In this document: positions 52,275 through 60,403 of the stretch, piece by piece
Position numbering within the stretch: the stretch's first letter is position 1
How the letters are laid out: every line of letters begins with the position of its first letter
From: Nocardia colli
Lineage (GTDB): Bacteria; Actinomycetota; Actinomycetes; Mycobacteriales; Mycobacteriaceae
DNA length: 64,000 bases
Assembly (NCBI RefSeq): GCF_008704205.1
Contig: NZ_VXLC01000012.1
Location: forward strand, 62,001-126,000
Direction of reading: 5' to 3'
Made by a program: the position numbers and the translations under genes
Notes under the pieces: generated by a model
Seen by the model: only the letters and a program-made list of their open reading frames with translations
Databases searched by the model: none
What the model was told of the DNA's origin: nothing

Positions 52275-53819
52275 TCAGTCGGTTTCGCCGGACTGCCAAG
52301 GGTTTCCGGCGCCCGGATTCGCCGAACCCGAATTCTGCCTGGGCGGCATCGGCAGGTGCGACTGCGCGGGCGCCTGCGTCGGCGCGGAGTGCTGATTCGG
52401 TGTGGTGGGCCGGTTCTTGTCCGGCACCGACGAACCGCCCTGCGGGCCTGCGGAATTGCCGAACAGCGGACCGAGCAGCTCCGGGAACGGGATCACCGGG
52501 AGGTTCGGGTCGGGGCGCAGCGTCGGCTGGGTCGGCGAGGTGAGCGGCGTGGGCGTCGCGGTGCTCGACGGCTGGCCGCGGTCCTGGGTGATCGGCGGAA
52601 TGTTGCCGGTCGGTGGACGATTGGTGCTTTCCTGATTCCGGCCGCTGGTCGAGGTGCCCGCGCCGGTCGGCGCGATGATGCTGCCCGGAGCCGGCGGCAA
52701 CTGCGAGACGCTGCTGGTGGTGCCGGCGGGGGAGACCTCGTCGTCGGAGGTGGGTGCGAAGGTCTTCACGCCGTAGCCGATGATCAGGCCGACCACCACG
52801 ATCGCGCCGGCCAGCGTGCCGACCACCTTGGTGAACGTGCCGACCGGCGCGTCGGCGCCGAGCGCGGCCACCGGGAACACCGACGGCTGCACCGAATCGG
52901 CCACCAGCGCGGCGCCTTTGGCGATCACGGCGTCCGGATCTTCGACGGTGAACACCGGAACGTCCAGCTCCGCGCCGAGCGTGTCGATCACGGCGGGGAT
53001 GTTGGCTCCGCCGCCGATCACCGTCACCGCCTGCGGGAACTTGGGCGCCCGGGCGAACACCGCGGCGGCGAAGACGGCGGTCTCGCGCAGCAGGTCGGCG
53101 ATGAGCTCTTCGAAGTCGGCGCGGGTCAGCTTGAGCGGCTGACCGGCCACGTGGTCGATGGTGACGGCGGGCGCGATGGACAGGTGTTCCTTGGCCGCGC
53201 GGCCGCGGTTGGTCAGCATGCCGCGGTTGGGGCGGGTGCCGCGCCGGGCGTAGTGCAGGTCGACCAGGTGGTGATAGATCAGGTCGTCGATGGCGTTGCC
53301 GCTGATCGTGATCGTGCGCTCGGACCGGAGCACGGTGCCGTCGGCCTGATCGGCGACGGTCACGGTGAGTCCGGTCGCGCCGAGGTCGACGATGGCGACG
53401 GTGTCGTAACGATCGAGCAGGCCGGTGTGCCGCAGGAAGGTGAGCGCCGCGGTGCCCTCCGGGACGAGCCGGAGTTCGCGCTGCTTGCCGGTGGCCGAGC
53501 GGATCGCCTGCGCCTGCTCCTTGCTGCGGTAGGCGACGGCGACGCTGGTCGGCGGGCGACTGGTCGGCGATTCCAGGTTGCGCGGCTGCGCGCCGGCGAA
53601 GCGCGCGCCGACCGGATAGCCGGCGTCGTGCAGCTGCGTGGTGGGTAGCTGGGTGGTCATCAGCTCGATCGAGGACGCGACGAGGTCACCGAGGTCGGAG
53701 TGGGCCGCGTCGGCGGAGACGACGCGGTAGTCGAAGCTCTGCGCGCCGTTCGACGCGGTGGCGACGAGCGCCGAGCACACGACCTCGGACCCGGCCGAGA
53801 TACCGAGGGATGTTCGCAT
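52275..53819 (-). CDS. Hsp70/actin-like membrane protein with Pro-rich tail
   Basis: A 514-residue protein. Residues 1-330 resemble an Hsp70/DnaK ATPase domain, with LGISAGSEVVCSAL (phosphate 1-like), AIVDLGATGLTVTVAD (phosphate 2) and TVIGGGANIPAVIDTL (adenosine motif). There is no substrate-binding domain; instead one membrane span (GTLAGAIVVVGLIIGYGV, about 355-373) leads to a long Pro/Thr/Ser-rich extracytoplasmic tail. ATG 53819 is preferred, 9 nt from GGAGG; ATG 53825 is only 3 nt away. It converges with tsaD and points away from groES. Role unknown; it may be a membrane-tethered chaperone-like or scaffold protein. Confidence 0.8.
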   Translation of the reverse strand: MRTSLGISAGSEVVCSALVATASNGAQSFDYRVVSADAAHSDLGDLVASSIELMTTQLPTTQLHDAGYPVGARFAGAQPRNLESPTSRPPTSVAVAYRSKEQAQAIRSATGKQRELRLVPEGTAALTFLRHTGLLDRYDTVAIVDLGATGLTVTVADQADGTVLRSERTITISGNAIDDLIYHHLVDLHYARRGTRPNRGMLTNRGRAAKEHLSIAPAVTIDHVAGQPLKLTRADFEELIADLLRETAVFAAAVFARAPKFPQAVTVIGGGANIPAVIDTLGAELDVPVFTVEDPDAVIAKGAALVADSVQPSVFPVAALGADAPVGTFTKVVGTLAGAIVVVGLIIGYGVKTFAPTSDDEVSPAGTTSSVSQLPPAPGSIIAPTGAGTSTSGRNQESTNRPPTGNIPPITQDRGQPSSTATPTPLTSPTQPTLRPDPNLPVIPFPELLGPLFGNSAGPQGGSSVPDKNRPTTPNQHSAPTQAPAQSHLPMPPRQNSGSANPGAGNPWQSGETD

Positions 53820-54335
53820 GTTCATTCACCTCCCTTCGCGCGGATGGCCCTGTGTCGCTGACCATCTCGATTGGACTGCCGAGTCGCCTGTGGTCGACGG
53901 ACGATCCGGCTTCGAAACCTGCTCGGTCCCGTTATCCGGATGGGTCGCGGGGACCGGCGAGGGATCACGTGTGGCTAGCTCTCTGGTGCAGCTCGATTGG
54001 CGCTGGTTCTTCTCGGACGCTGGGTGTTCGATGACGCCGGAACTTCGGATCACGCTGAGGTATTCGGTGACGCCGAGCGGTGTAGCGACGTACGTTCTGT
54101 GACAACCCCTGGTCTCCGACGGCACTGGTTCGTGACGAACACAGCGGTCGGACAGCGACCGTCGTCAATACTGTCACAATCCGTTATCCGAACGTTACAG
54201 TTTTCCGGATCTCTTGAAAACCCCTCCGGGCGTGCGTTGGGCGTGTCGGCGACCACGGGGTGTTCGCCGGAGCGCTCGCGCGGGCGAATCCGCCGGGCCG
54301 CGCGATCCGAAATTGGCACATCCCGGCCTTGAGCG
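53820..54335. other. Divergent spacer upstream of groES
   Basis: These 516 bp separate the Hsp70-like gene from the groES promoter. No gene is convincing: short frames here lack ribosome sites. GGGAGGTGA near 53828 is the ribosome site of the minus-strand gene. The promoter of that gene is not clear by eye. Confidence 0.4.
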
Positions 54336-54362
54336 CTGGCACTCTCATGTATAGAGTGCTAG
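54329..54362 (+). promoter_or_regulatory. CIRCE operator (HrcA) and groES promoter
   Basis: CTGGCACTC-N9-GAGTGCTAG at 54336-54362 matches the CIRCE inverted repeat (TTAGCACTC-N9-GAGTGCTAA) in 7 of 9 positions per arm. It overlaps a promoter, TTGAGC (54329-54334), 17 bp, TAGAGT (54352-54357), so HrcA would block polymerase directly. The leader to groES is about 190 nt. Confidence 0.88.
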
Positions 54363-54557
54363 TCGGTACTGCTGATGTGCGCGGTCGGACTTCGTTCGTT
54401 CGGCGCACTGGGCGTGTGCCAGGCATTTTTGACTACTGAGCAGGGGTCCCGGCACCCGCGACGACGGGGCTATGCGACAGGGTCAGCATCAAAACCTGAT
54501 ACCGATGGTCCGGAACAACAGTTGCGGACGACATCCCCTGAAAGTGGAGGGCTCAAC

Positions 54558-54857
54558 GTGGCGAGCGTGAACATCAAGCCGCTCGAGGACAAGATCCTCG
54601 TCCAGGCCAACGAGGCCGAGACGACGACGGCCTCCGGCCTGGTCATCCCCGACACGGCGAAGGAAAAGCCGCAGGAGGGCACCGTCATCGCCGTCGGCGA
54701 AGGACGCGTCACCGACAAGGGTGACCGCATCCCGGTCGACGTCAAGGAGGGTGACACCGTCATCTACAGCAAGTACGGCGGCACCGAGATCAAGTACCAG
54801 GGCGAGGAATACCTCATCCTGTCGGCGCGCGACGTGCTGGCCGTCGTCACCAAGTGA
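54558..54857 (+). CDS. groES: Co-chaperonin GroES
   Basis: A 99-residue GroES, the heptameric lid of the chaperonin. VNIKPLEDKILVQ, the mobile loop around AETTTASGLVIPD and the C-terminal YLILSARDVLAVV are typical. GTG 54558 (MASVNIK) follows GTGGAGG; the longer frame upstream is noise. It is under CIRCE/HrcA control and is followed by groEL1 after 147 bp that contain a strong hairpin. Confidence 0.97.
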   Translation: MASVNIKPLEDKILVQANEAETTTASGLVIPDTAKEKPQEGTVIAVGEGRVTDKGDRIPVDVKEGDTVIYSKYGGTEIKYQGEEYLILSARDVLAVVTK

Positions 54858-54941
54858 CCCGCGCTCCGCGCGGTCGTCGCGGCGCGAGCCGCAATCGAGT
54901 GATGAACGCTCACCCGACCGCCGGGATCGAGTCGTCATGAC

Positions 54942-54977
54942 ACTGCCCCGGTTCCCCTGAGCGGGGACCGGGGCAGT
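54942..54977 (+). terminator. Hairpin between groES and groEL1
   Basis: Arms ACTGCCCCGGTTCCCC and GGGGACCGGGGCAGT pair over 15 bp with one bulged T and a short loop. No U-tract follows. It may be a partial terminator or an mRNA-processing/stability element that sets the groES:groEL1 ratio. Confidence 0.6.
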
Positions 54978-55004
54978 CTCGTCTCAATCCAAGGAATAGG
55001 ACTT

Positions 55005-56615
55005 ATGCCAAAGCAGATCGAGTTCGACGAGAAGGCTCGCCGGGCTCTGGAACGCGGCGTCGACAAGCTCGCCGACGCCGTCAAGGTCACCCTCGGCCCG
55101 CGCGGCCGGCACGTGGTGCTCGCGAAGGCCTTCGGCGGCCCGACCGTGACCAACGACGGTGTCACCATCGCGCGCGAGATCGACCTGGAAGACCCGTTCG
55201 AGAACCTCGGCGCGCAGCTGGTCAAGAGCGTCGCCACCAAGACCAACGACGTCGCGGGCGACGGCACCACCACCGCCACCGTGCTGGCCCAGGCGCTGGT
55301 CCGCGCGGGCCTGAAGAACGTTGCCGCGGGCGCGAATCCGATCTCGCTCGGCGCCGGCATCGCCAAGGCCGCCGACGCGGTCGCCGCGGCGCTGCTCGCC
55401 GCGGCCACCCCGGTGTCCGGCGAGAAGGCGATCGCCCAGGTTGCCACCGTGTCCTCGCGGGACGAGGAAATCGGCGAGATGGTCGGCAAGGCCCTGACCG
55501 TGGTCGGCAAGGACGGCGTGGTCACGGTGGAGGAATCCTCGACCACGCAGACCGAGCTCGTGGTCACCGAGGGTGTCCAGTTCGACAAGGGCTACCTCTC
55601 GCCCTACTTCGTCACCGACACCGACAGCCAGCAGGCCGTGCTCGAGGATGCGCTCATCCTGCTGCACCGCGAGAAGATCAGCTCGCTGCCGGACTTCCTG
55701 CCGCTGCTGGAGAAGATCGCCGAATCCGGCAAGCCGGTGCTGATCATCGCCGAGGACGTCGAGGGTGAGGCGCTGTCCACCCTGGTGGTCAACTCGATCC
55801 GCAAGACGATCAAGGCCGTCGCGGTCAAGGCGCCGTTCTTCGGTGACCGGCGCAAGGCGTTCCTGGACGACCTGGCCGTGGTCACCGCGGGCACCGTGAT
55901 CAACCCGGACCTCGGCATCAACCTGCGCGAGGCCGGCCTGGACGCACTGGGCCAGGCGCGGCGCATCGTCGTCACCAAGGACGACACCACCATCGTCGAC
56001 GGCGTCGGCACCAAGGAAGACATCGCGGCCCGCGGCGCGCAGCTGCGACGCGAGATCGAGGCCACCGATTCCGACTGGGATCGGGAGAAGCTCGAGGAGC
56101 GCCTGGCGAAGCTGTCCGGCGGCGTCGCGGTGATCAAGGTCGGCGCGGCCACCGAGACCGCGCTCAAGGAGCGCAAGTACCGGGTCGAGGACGCGGTGAG
56201 CGCGGCCAAGGCCGCCGTCGAGGAGGGCATCGTGCCCGGTGGCGGCTCCGCACTGGTGCAGGCGGCCGCGAAGCTGATCGAGCTGCGCGACTCGCTGTCC
56301 GGCGACGAGGCGGTCGGCGTCGAGGTGGTGCGGACCGCACTGTCGGCGCCGCTGTTCTGGATCGCCACCAACGCGGGCGTGGACGGCTCCGTGGTGGTCA
56401 GCAAGGTCGCCGACGGCAAGGATGGCTTCAACGCGGCCACCCTCACCTACGGTGACCTGCTGGCCGACGGTGTCGTCGACCCGGTGAAGGTGACCCGCTC
56501 GGCCGTCGTGAACGCGGCGTCGGTGGCGCGGATGATCCTGACCACCGAGAGTGCGGTTGTGGACAAGCCCGCCGAAGAGGCGCATGACCACAGCCACCAC
56601 GGTCACAGCCACTGA
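55005..56615 (+). CDS. groEL1: Chaperonin GroEL1 with His-rich tail
   Basis: A 536-residue 60-kDa chaperonin. The ATP-binding segments VTLGPRGRHVV and GDGTTTATVLAQ and the hinge region are intact. The C-terminus is DHSHHGHSH, not the GGM repeat of the folding-competent GroEL2, the mark of the actinobacterial GroEL1 that is encoded with groES. His-rich tails can bind metal. The start is ATG 55005 after AAGGAATAGG. It ends 12 bp before a terminator. Confidence 0.97.
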   Translation: MPKQIEFDEKARRALERGVDKLADAVKVTLGPRGRHVVLAKAFGGPTVTNDGVTIAREIDLEDPFENLGAQLVKSVATKTNDVAGDGTTTATVLAQALVRAGLKNVAAGANPISLGAGIAKAADAVAAALLAAATPVSGEKAIAQVATVSSRDEEIGEMVGKALTVVGKDGVVTVEESSTTQTELVVTEGVQFDKGYLSPYFVTDTDSQQAVLEDALILLHREKISSLPDFLPLLEKIAESGKPVLIIAEDVEGEALSTLVVNSIRKTIKAVAVKAPFFGDRRKAFLDDLAVVTAGTVINPDLGINLREAGLDALGQARRIVVTKDDTTIVDGVGTKEDIAARGAQLRREIEATDSDWDREKLEERLAKLSGGVAVIKVGAATETALKERKYRVEDAVSAAKAAVEEGIVPGGGSALVQAAAKLIELRDSLSGDEAVGVEVVRTALSAPLFWIATNAGVDGSVVVSKVADGKDGFNAATLTYGDLLADGVVDPVKVTRSAVVNAASVARMILTTESAVVDKPAEEAHDHSHHGHSH

Positions 56616-56627
56616 GCTGAAACCAGA

Positions 56628-56659
56628 GAAGGCCCTCGGACGACTGTCCGGGGGCCTTC
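56628..56659 (+). terminator. groEL1 terminator
   Basis: Arms GAAGGCCCTCGGAC and GTCCGGGGGCCTTC with a 3-nt loop, starting 13 bp past the stop. It also lies just past the convergent anti-sigma gene and may serve both strands. Confidence 0.8.
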
Positions 56660-56671
56660 GGTTTACCTAGG

Positions 56672-56923
56672 TCAAGAAGCGACGGGCGGCTGTTCGGCGG
56701 CGATGGCCGCGAGCAATTGGCTGCGCAGCGTGGCGGGCGGCGGGGTCGCCGTCGCACTGGCGAGCGTGGCGAGTGCTTCTCTCGTCTGCCTTATCTCCCT
56801 CATGAACGCCGCACGTAGCGCGGGGTCTTCGGTATCGAGCAGGTCCTGCACCTCATGGTGATCTACGTCGTCGATCGATCCGAGCGCGACGGTGTGCGCG
56901 AGATCGACCTGGCGTTCGTTCAT
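56672..56923 (-). CDS. Truncated anti-sigma-K factor, sigma-binding domain only
   Basis: An 83-residue protein matching only the N-terminal cytoplasmic part of RskA-type anti-sigma factors: LAHTVALGSIDDVD, then AAFMREIRQTREALATLASA and PPPATLRSQLLAAI. Full RskA proteins are about 230 residues with a membrane helix and an outer domain; none of that remains, and only 56 bp separate its stop from groEL1, so the rest is absent rather than shifted out of frame. It sits 1 bp after sigK and is presumably co-translated. It could still hold SigK but could not be released by membrane proteolysis. Confidence 0.75.
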   Translation of the reverse strand: MNERQVDLAHTVALGSIDDVDHHEVQDLLDTEDPALRAAFMREIRQTREALATLASATATPPPATLRSQLLAAIAAEQPPVAS

Positions 56924-56924
56924 C

Positions 56925-57593
56925 TCACGTCACCCCCAAACTTCTTTTGAGTCGTGTCAATCCGTCCCGAATTCGGGACTTAACGGTCGGTAACCCTACT
57001 CCGAGGTACAGCGCGACCTCCGCGTAGGTTCGCCCGCCGTAGTAGGCGAGCGAGATGGCCTCTCGCTGGGTCTCGGTCAAAGTGGCGAGCCCGTCGAGCA
57101 CGGCCTGTTGTTCGAGCCTTCGCTCTACTTCTTCGGTCACCTCGTCGAATTCGTTACCGAGAACCCGGATTCCGTAGGCGACCTCGCGTTGGGTGTGGGC
57201 CTGCTCGGCGCGCACCCGGTCGACGGCCCGCCGGTGGGCGAGCGTCATCAGCCAGGTCACGGCCGAACCCTTGTCGGCGTCGAAACTGGCTGCCGTACGC
57301 CAGATTTGCAGGTACACCTCCTGCGTCGTCTCCTCGGCGTAGCCGGGGTCGTGCAGGACGCGCAGCACCAGACCGAAGACGCGCGCGGACGTCCGGTCGT
57401 ATAGCTCGGCAAAGGCTTCCTGGTCGGACTCACCGCAACGATGTAGCAGGTCGGCGAGTTCGATGCTCTCGGCGGCGCGGGCCGTAACCGCAGAATCCAC
57501 ACCGGGTGGGAAGGCATCTCTTCGGAACGAGTCGCCCTCTGCGGCCGGCTGCCGCGTTGTCACAACGCTCCATTCTGTGTCATCGGTCACCAC
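56925..57593 (-). CDS. sigK: ECF sigma factor, SigK-like
   Basis: A 222-residue ECF sigma factor. Region 2 includes EAFAELYDRTSARVFGLVLR and the core DPGYAEETTQEVYLQIW; region 4 includes LTETQREAISLAYYGGRTYA and the recognition helix VGLPTVKSRIRDGLTRLK. It is like SigK, which works with RskA; the neighbouring gene encodes an RskA N-terminal domain, supporting the name. GTG 57593 or the adjacent GTG 57590 is the start; the GGGAGG further upstream is too distant to decide. Confidence 0.87.
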   Translation of the reverse strand: MVTDDTEWSVVTTRQPAAEGDSFRRDAFPPGVDSAVTARAAESIELADLLHRCGESDQEAFAELYDRTSARVFGLVLRVLHDPGYAEETTQEVYLQIWRTAASFDADKGSAVTWLMTLAHRRAVDRVRAEQAHTQREVAYGIRVLGNEFDEVTEEVERRLEQQAVLDGLATLTETQREAISLAYYGGRTYAEVALYLGVGLPTVKSRIRDGLTRLKRSLGVT

Positions 57594-57864
57594 CGTAGCG
57601 GGTCGCTATGACCTCCCTTCGGCTGGGGTGTCGGCAAACCACCTGTGGCCCAGCGACTTTGCGGAAAACTTCGACACGCCAGGTGGCTCTAATCAGAGAC
57701 ACGCCGTGACACGCCGATAGTTAACCGCGAAACGCAGGGCTCGACAGGGTGTGCGGCTTCGGGTGGTCGCCGCTGCAGGCGTGGCGGAGGTGACCGCTTG
57801 TTGCCTGCCGGTTGTTTGCTAGGGATTCGGCGCGCCGCCCCCCGCGGATGGGAACAAATTTCAA
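57594..57864. other. Spacer between whiB3 and sigK
   Basis: A 271-bp stretch upstream of sigK and downstream of whiB3, both on the minus strand. It should hold the sigK promoter; no -35/-10 pair is obvious and no gene is supported. Confidence 0.35.
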
Positions 57865-58158
57865 CTAAACCGCCATGCGCCGCCGATTGCGTCGGGCGTG
57901 CATCTCGCGCTCGGTCTCGGACATGCCGCCCCAGATGCCGTAAGGTTCGCTGACTTTGAGGGCGTGGCTGCGGCACTGCATCAGCACCGGGCAGGCCCGG
58001 CAGATCTCTTTGGCGCGCATTTCGCGCGCGGTACGGGCTCGGCCACGTTCGCCGTCGGGATGGAAGAACACGGCGGAGTCCTGCCCGCGGCAGGACCCTC
58101 GCATCTGCCAATCCCAGACATCGGCGTTCGGCCCGGGGAGGTGGGTCGGCATGGGCAT
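57865..58158 (-). CDS. whiB3: WhiB3-like iron-sulfur regulator
   Basis: A 97-residue WhiB protein. The four cluster cysteines are C23, C53, C56 and C62 (GSCRGQ, EICRACPVLMQC), followed by the turn GIWGG (74-78) and a basic C-terminus (ARRNRRRM). The N-terminus LPGPNADVWDWQMRGSCRGQ and FFHPDGERGRART match WhiB3 closely, and the position matches Rv3416. WhiB3 senses redox and nitric oxide through a 4Fe-4S cluster and partners the principal sigma factor. ATG 58158 has GAGGAG 8 nt upstream. Confidence 0.95.
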   Translation of the reverse strand: MPMPTHLPGPNADVWDWQMRGSCRGQDSAVFFHPDGERGRARTAREMRAKEICRACPVLMQCRSHALKVSEPYGIWGGMSETEREMHARRNRRRMAV

Positions 58159-58310
58159 TGTGTGAACTCCTCGTGGTGCGAGCTCGTCAGCGTTGTCGAG
58201 CAGTTGTTCTGCAAAGTGTGGTAGGCCACGGCGCTGTGTCGGCGGGTGCCCCTGTGCTCGCCCGTTGCGGTCGCTGCAATTTCGCGCGGCGCCGTCCGTG
58301 GCGATGAGCT

Positions 58311-58340
58311 ACGTTAGGTCCAGCCGCGAAATTCCGTCAA
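58311..58340 (-). promoter_or_regulatory. whiB3 promoter
   Basis: On the minus strand TTGACG (58340-58335) and TAACGT (58316-58311) are 18 bp apart, a near-consensus promoter. It gives whiB3 an untranslated leader of about 145 nt. Confidence 0.65.
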
Positions 58341-58773
58341 TAGTTCGACGCAGCAGTTTCCCAAATCTCATGGCGTGAAATTTAACCTTTGAGCTGTTTA
58401 CTTTTCGCATTGGTTCCAGGGATACTGATCGGTTGACCAGTGGCGGCGGGGTACTCGCTGCTCTGGATCGGGGCGTATTTCCGCTGGTAGACCCCATTTT
58501 CTGGGGCAGGCGCCGGATCAGAGCCCAGCCGCGGTCGGGTGGGGGCGGTCACAGCGTCGCCCGGCGGCCGGTTCGGCGAGCAGATCCGAGATGGCGGAAA
58601 CGGGGCATCGAGGTTAATTGCGCGAAACGCATGTGAATTCCGATCGCGGGCGCCCGGGGATTGCCGGTACGAGATTTACCTGATGGAAACATCGGATAGA
58701 GATCAGAAATGCTGAGTAGTTGCCGGTTGGTCGGGTCCGGTCTTTCTCCCGGCCATCTCCGGCCGGCCCGGGA
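58341..58773. other. AT-richer spacer between whiB3 and the Rv3415c-like gene
   Basis: These 433 bp contain an unusually AT-rich patch (about 58360-58430, with AAATTTAACC and GTTTACTTTTCG), which may hold regulatory sites for whiB3. No gene is supported. Confidence 0.4.
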
Positions 58774-58779
58774 TACAGT
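58774..58779 (+). promoter_or_regulatory. -10 box of leaderless Rv3415c-like gene
   Basis: TACAGT ends 7 nt before GTG 58787; no ribosome site is present. Confidence 0.55.
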
Positions 58780-58786
58780 TTCGGCC

Positions 58787-59656
58787 GTGTTCGCACCTGC
58801 TCCGCTCGGAGATACCCGATTCGAGATACTCGCCGAGAGTGCCTTCGGCCCGCGCCCCGGCCGCGCCGCTGCCGAGTTGCCGACCGCGCCCGATGCGCTG
58901 GGTTCCTGGTATCGAGCGGTGATTCTCGGCGGTCAGGGCCGTTATGCCGCGGCCCGTGCCGAATTGCGAATTGCTCGGGCCCACAGCACCGATCCGATGG
59001 TGCTTTCGCTGGCCGCGAGTACCGAGGGTTCGCTGCTTCGCCAGCTCGGCTGGCATGCCAGGGCCGCCGTCCTCGACGGGCGGGCTGTCGCCCTGATCTC
59101 TACGAAATCCATAGGCGATCTCGGCCGCGCGGCCGAGGCGCCGGGCCACCCGTTCGATCGCGACGACGCGATCTGCGACGCGCTGACCGGTCTCGCCGCC
59201 GACGCGCTCGGCCTCGGCCGGGTGGCGCTGGCCTGGCGGCTGCTGCAACGCTGCGCCGACGTGGTGCCGGAGGAGCGGCTCGGCTGGCGGCCTGCCATCC
59301 GCAGGCAGTGGGTCAGCGCCGAAACCTCGCTTGCCGCAGGCACTGTCGAGCCCGCGCTGGCCCATGCGGCGACCGCGCTCGAGCTCGCCGAGCGGGGTCC
59401 GTCGGTGCGGCATCTGGTCAAGTCCCGGCTGCTGGCCGCCGCGGCCGCCGCGGTGGCGGGGGAGCACGATCGGTCGCGTGCGCTCGCCGATCAGGTCGCC
59501 GAGGAGTGCCGCGAACACGGTCTGCTCCCGTTGCGCTGGGCCGGTGCGATGCTGCGCGCGGGGCTGGCGGTCGAGGGCGCCGCGGCGGAGGCCGAGGACT
59601 GTGCGGCGACCATCTCCCGACGTGGCGGTCGGTTTCGTCCGCCGGCGGTGGCCTAG
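58787..59656 (+). CDS. Conserved TPR-like helical protein, Rv3415c-like
   Basis: A 289-residue Ala/Leu/Arg-rich protein composed of helical pairs (SWYRAVILGGQGRYAAARAE; HSTDPMVLSLAASTEGSLL; RVALAWRLLQRCADVVPEE) that look like TPR repeats, in the place of Rv3415c. It has no signal peptide or membrane segment. The start GTG 58787 (MFAPAPLGD) is chosen because of the -10 box 7 nt upstream and the fit to the Rv3415c length; ATG 58709 is the longer alternative. Function unknown; it lies between the whiB3 and sigD regulators. Confidence 0.8.
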   Translation: MFAPAPLGDTRFEILAESAFGPRPGRAAAELPTAPDALGSWYRAVILGGQGRYAAARAELRIARAHSTDPMVLSLAASTEGSLLRQLGWHARAAVLDGRAVALISTKSIGDLGRAAEAPGHPFDRDDAICDALTGLAADALGLGRVALAWRLLQRCADVVPEERLGWRPAIRRQWVSAETSLAAGTVEPALAHAATALELAERGPSVRHLVKSRLLAAAAAAVAGEHDRSRALADQVAEECREHGLLPLRWAGAMLRAGLAVEGAAAEAEDCAATISRRGGRFRPPAVA

Positions 59657-59824
59657 CCGTTAAGCGGGACTGCATCTGGTTGGGCGGGGCCCGAACGGGT
59701 AAGGGCGACCGTGTTGCCTTGTTCCGCGCGCTGTATCGCTATTGTTAGTTCCGTTCCGCCCCTTCGGCGGAAGCACTGGTCATCACCGACCGTGCCACTT
59801 GTAACGCCGGGAATCTCTCTGACG

Positions 59825-60403
59825 ATGACGAACATGGGCGAAGAGTTGGACCTCGCCGTCTCTGCGGCTGCGCAGGGCGACAGATCCGCTTTAGCTCAGG
59901 TACTGGAGATGATCCGCCCGCTCGTGGTGCGTTATTGCCGCGCGCGGATCGGAGCCGCGGAGCGTGGGCAGCTCTCCGCGGATGATGTTGCGCAGGAGGT
60001 CTGTCTGGCTGTGATGACCGCCTTGCCCAGGTATCAAGACCAGGGCAGGCCCTTCATGGCCTTCGTTTACGGAATCGCTTCGCACAAGGTCGCCGACGCC
60101 CATCGCAACGCCGCCCGTAACAAGGCGGAGGCAATGGCCGAAGTACCAGATGTCATATCCACCGACCATGGTCCGGAACAACGAGCTCTCGAATCGGAGA
60201 CGAGCAGGCAGATGAACAGTCTGCTCGCGACACTCCCCGAGAAACATCGAGAGATCCTGATCCTGCGATTGGTCATGGGTTTGTCAGCCGAAGAAACCGC
60301 AGTCGCCGTGGGCAGTACGGCGGGGGCGATACGAGTGGCCCAGCACAGGGCACTCGCGAAACTGAAGTCTCAAGTGGCGAGGGCAGGTGAAATGTATGGC
60401 TAG
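59825..60403 (+). CDS. sigD: ECF-type sigma factor SigD
   Basis: A 192-residue sigma factor very like SigD: ALAQVLEMIRPLVVRYCRAR, LSADDVAQEVCLAVMTALPR, FMAFVYGIASHKVADAHR (region 2) and EKHREILILRLVMGLSAEET with VGSTAGAIRVAQHRAL (region 4). The start is uncertain: ATG 59825 (MTNMGEEL), ATG 59834, or GTG 59792, whose extra residues VTPGISLTMT weakly parallel the M. tuberculosis N-terminus. The stop lies within the start of rsdA. Confidence 0.92.
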   Translation: MTNMGEELDLAVSAAAQGDRSALAQVLEMIRPLVVRYCRARIGAAERGQLSADDVAQEVCLAVMTALPRYQDQGRPFMAFVYGIASHKVADAHRNAARNKAEAMAEVPDVISTDHGPEQRALESETSRQMNSLLATLPEKHREILILRLVMGLSAEETAVAVGSTAGAIRVAQHRALAKLKSQVARAGEMYG

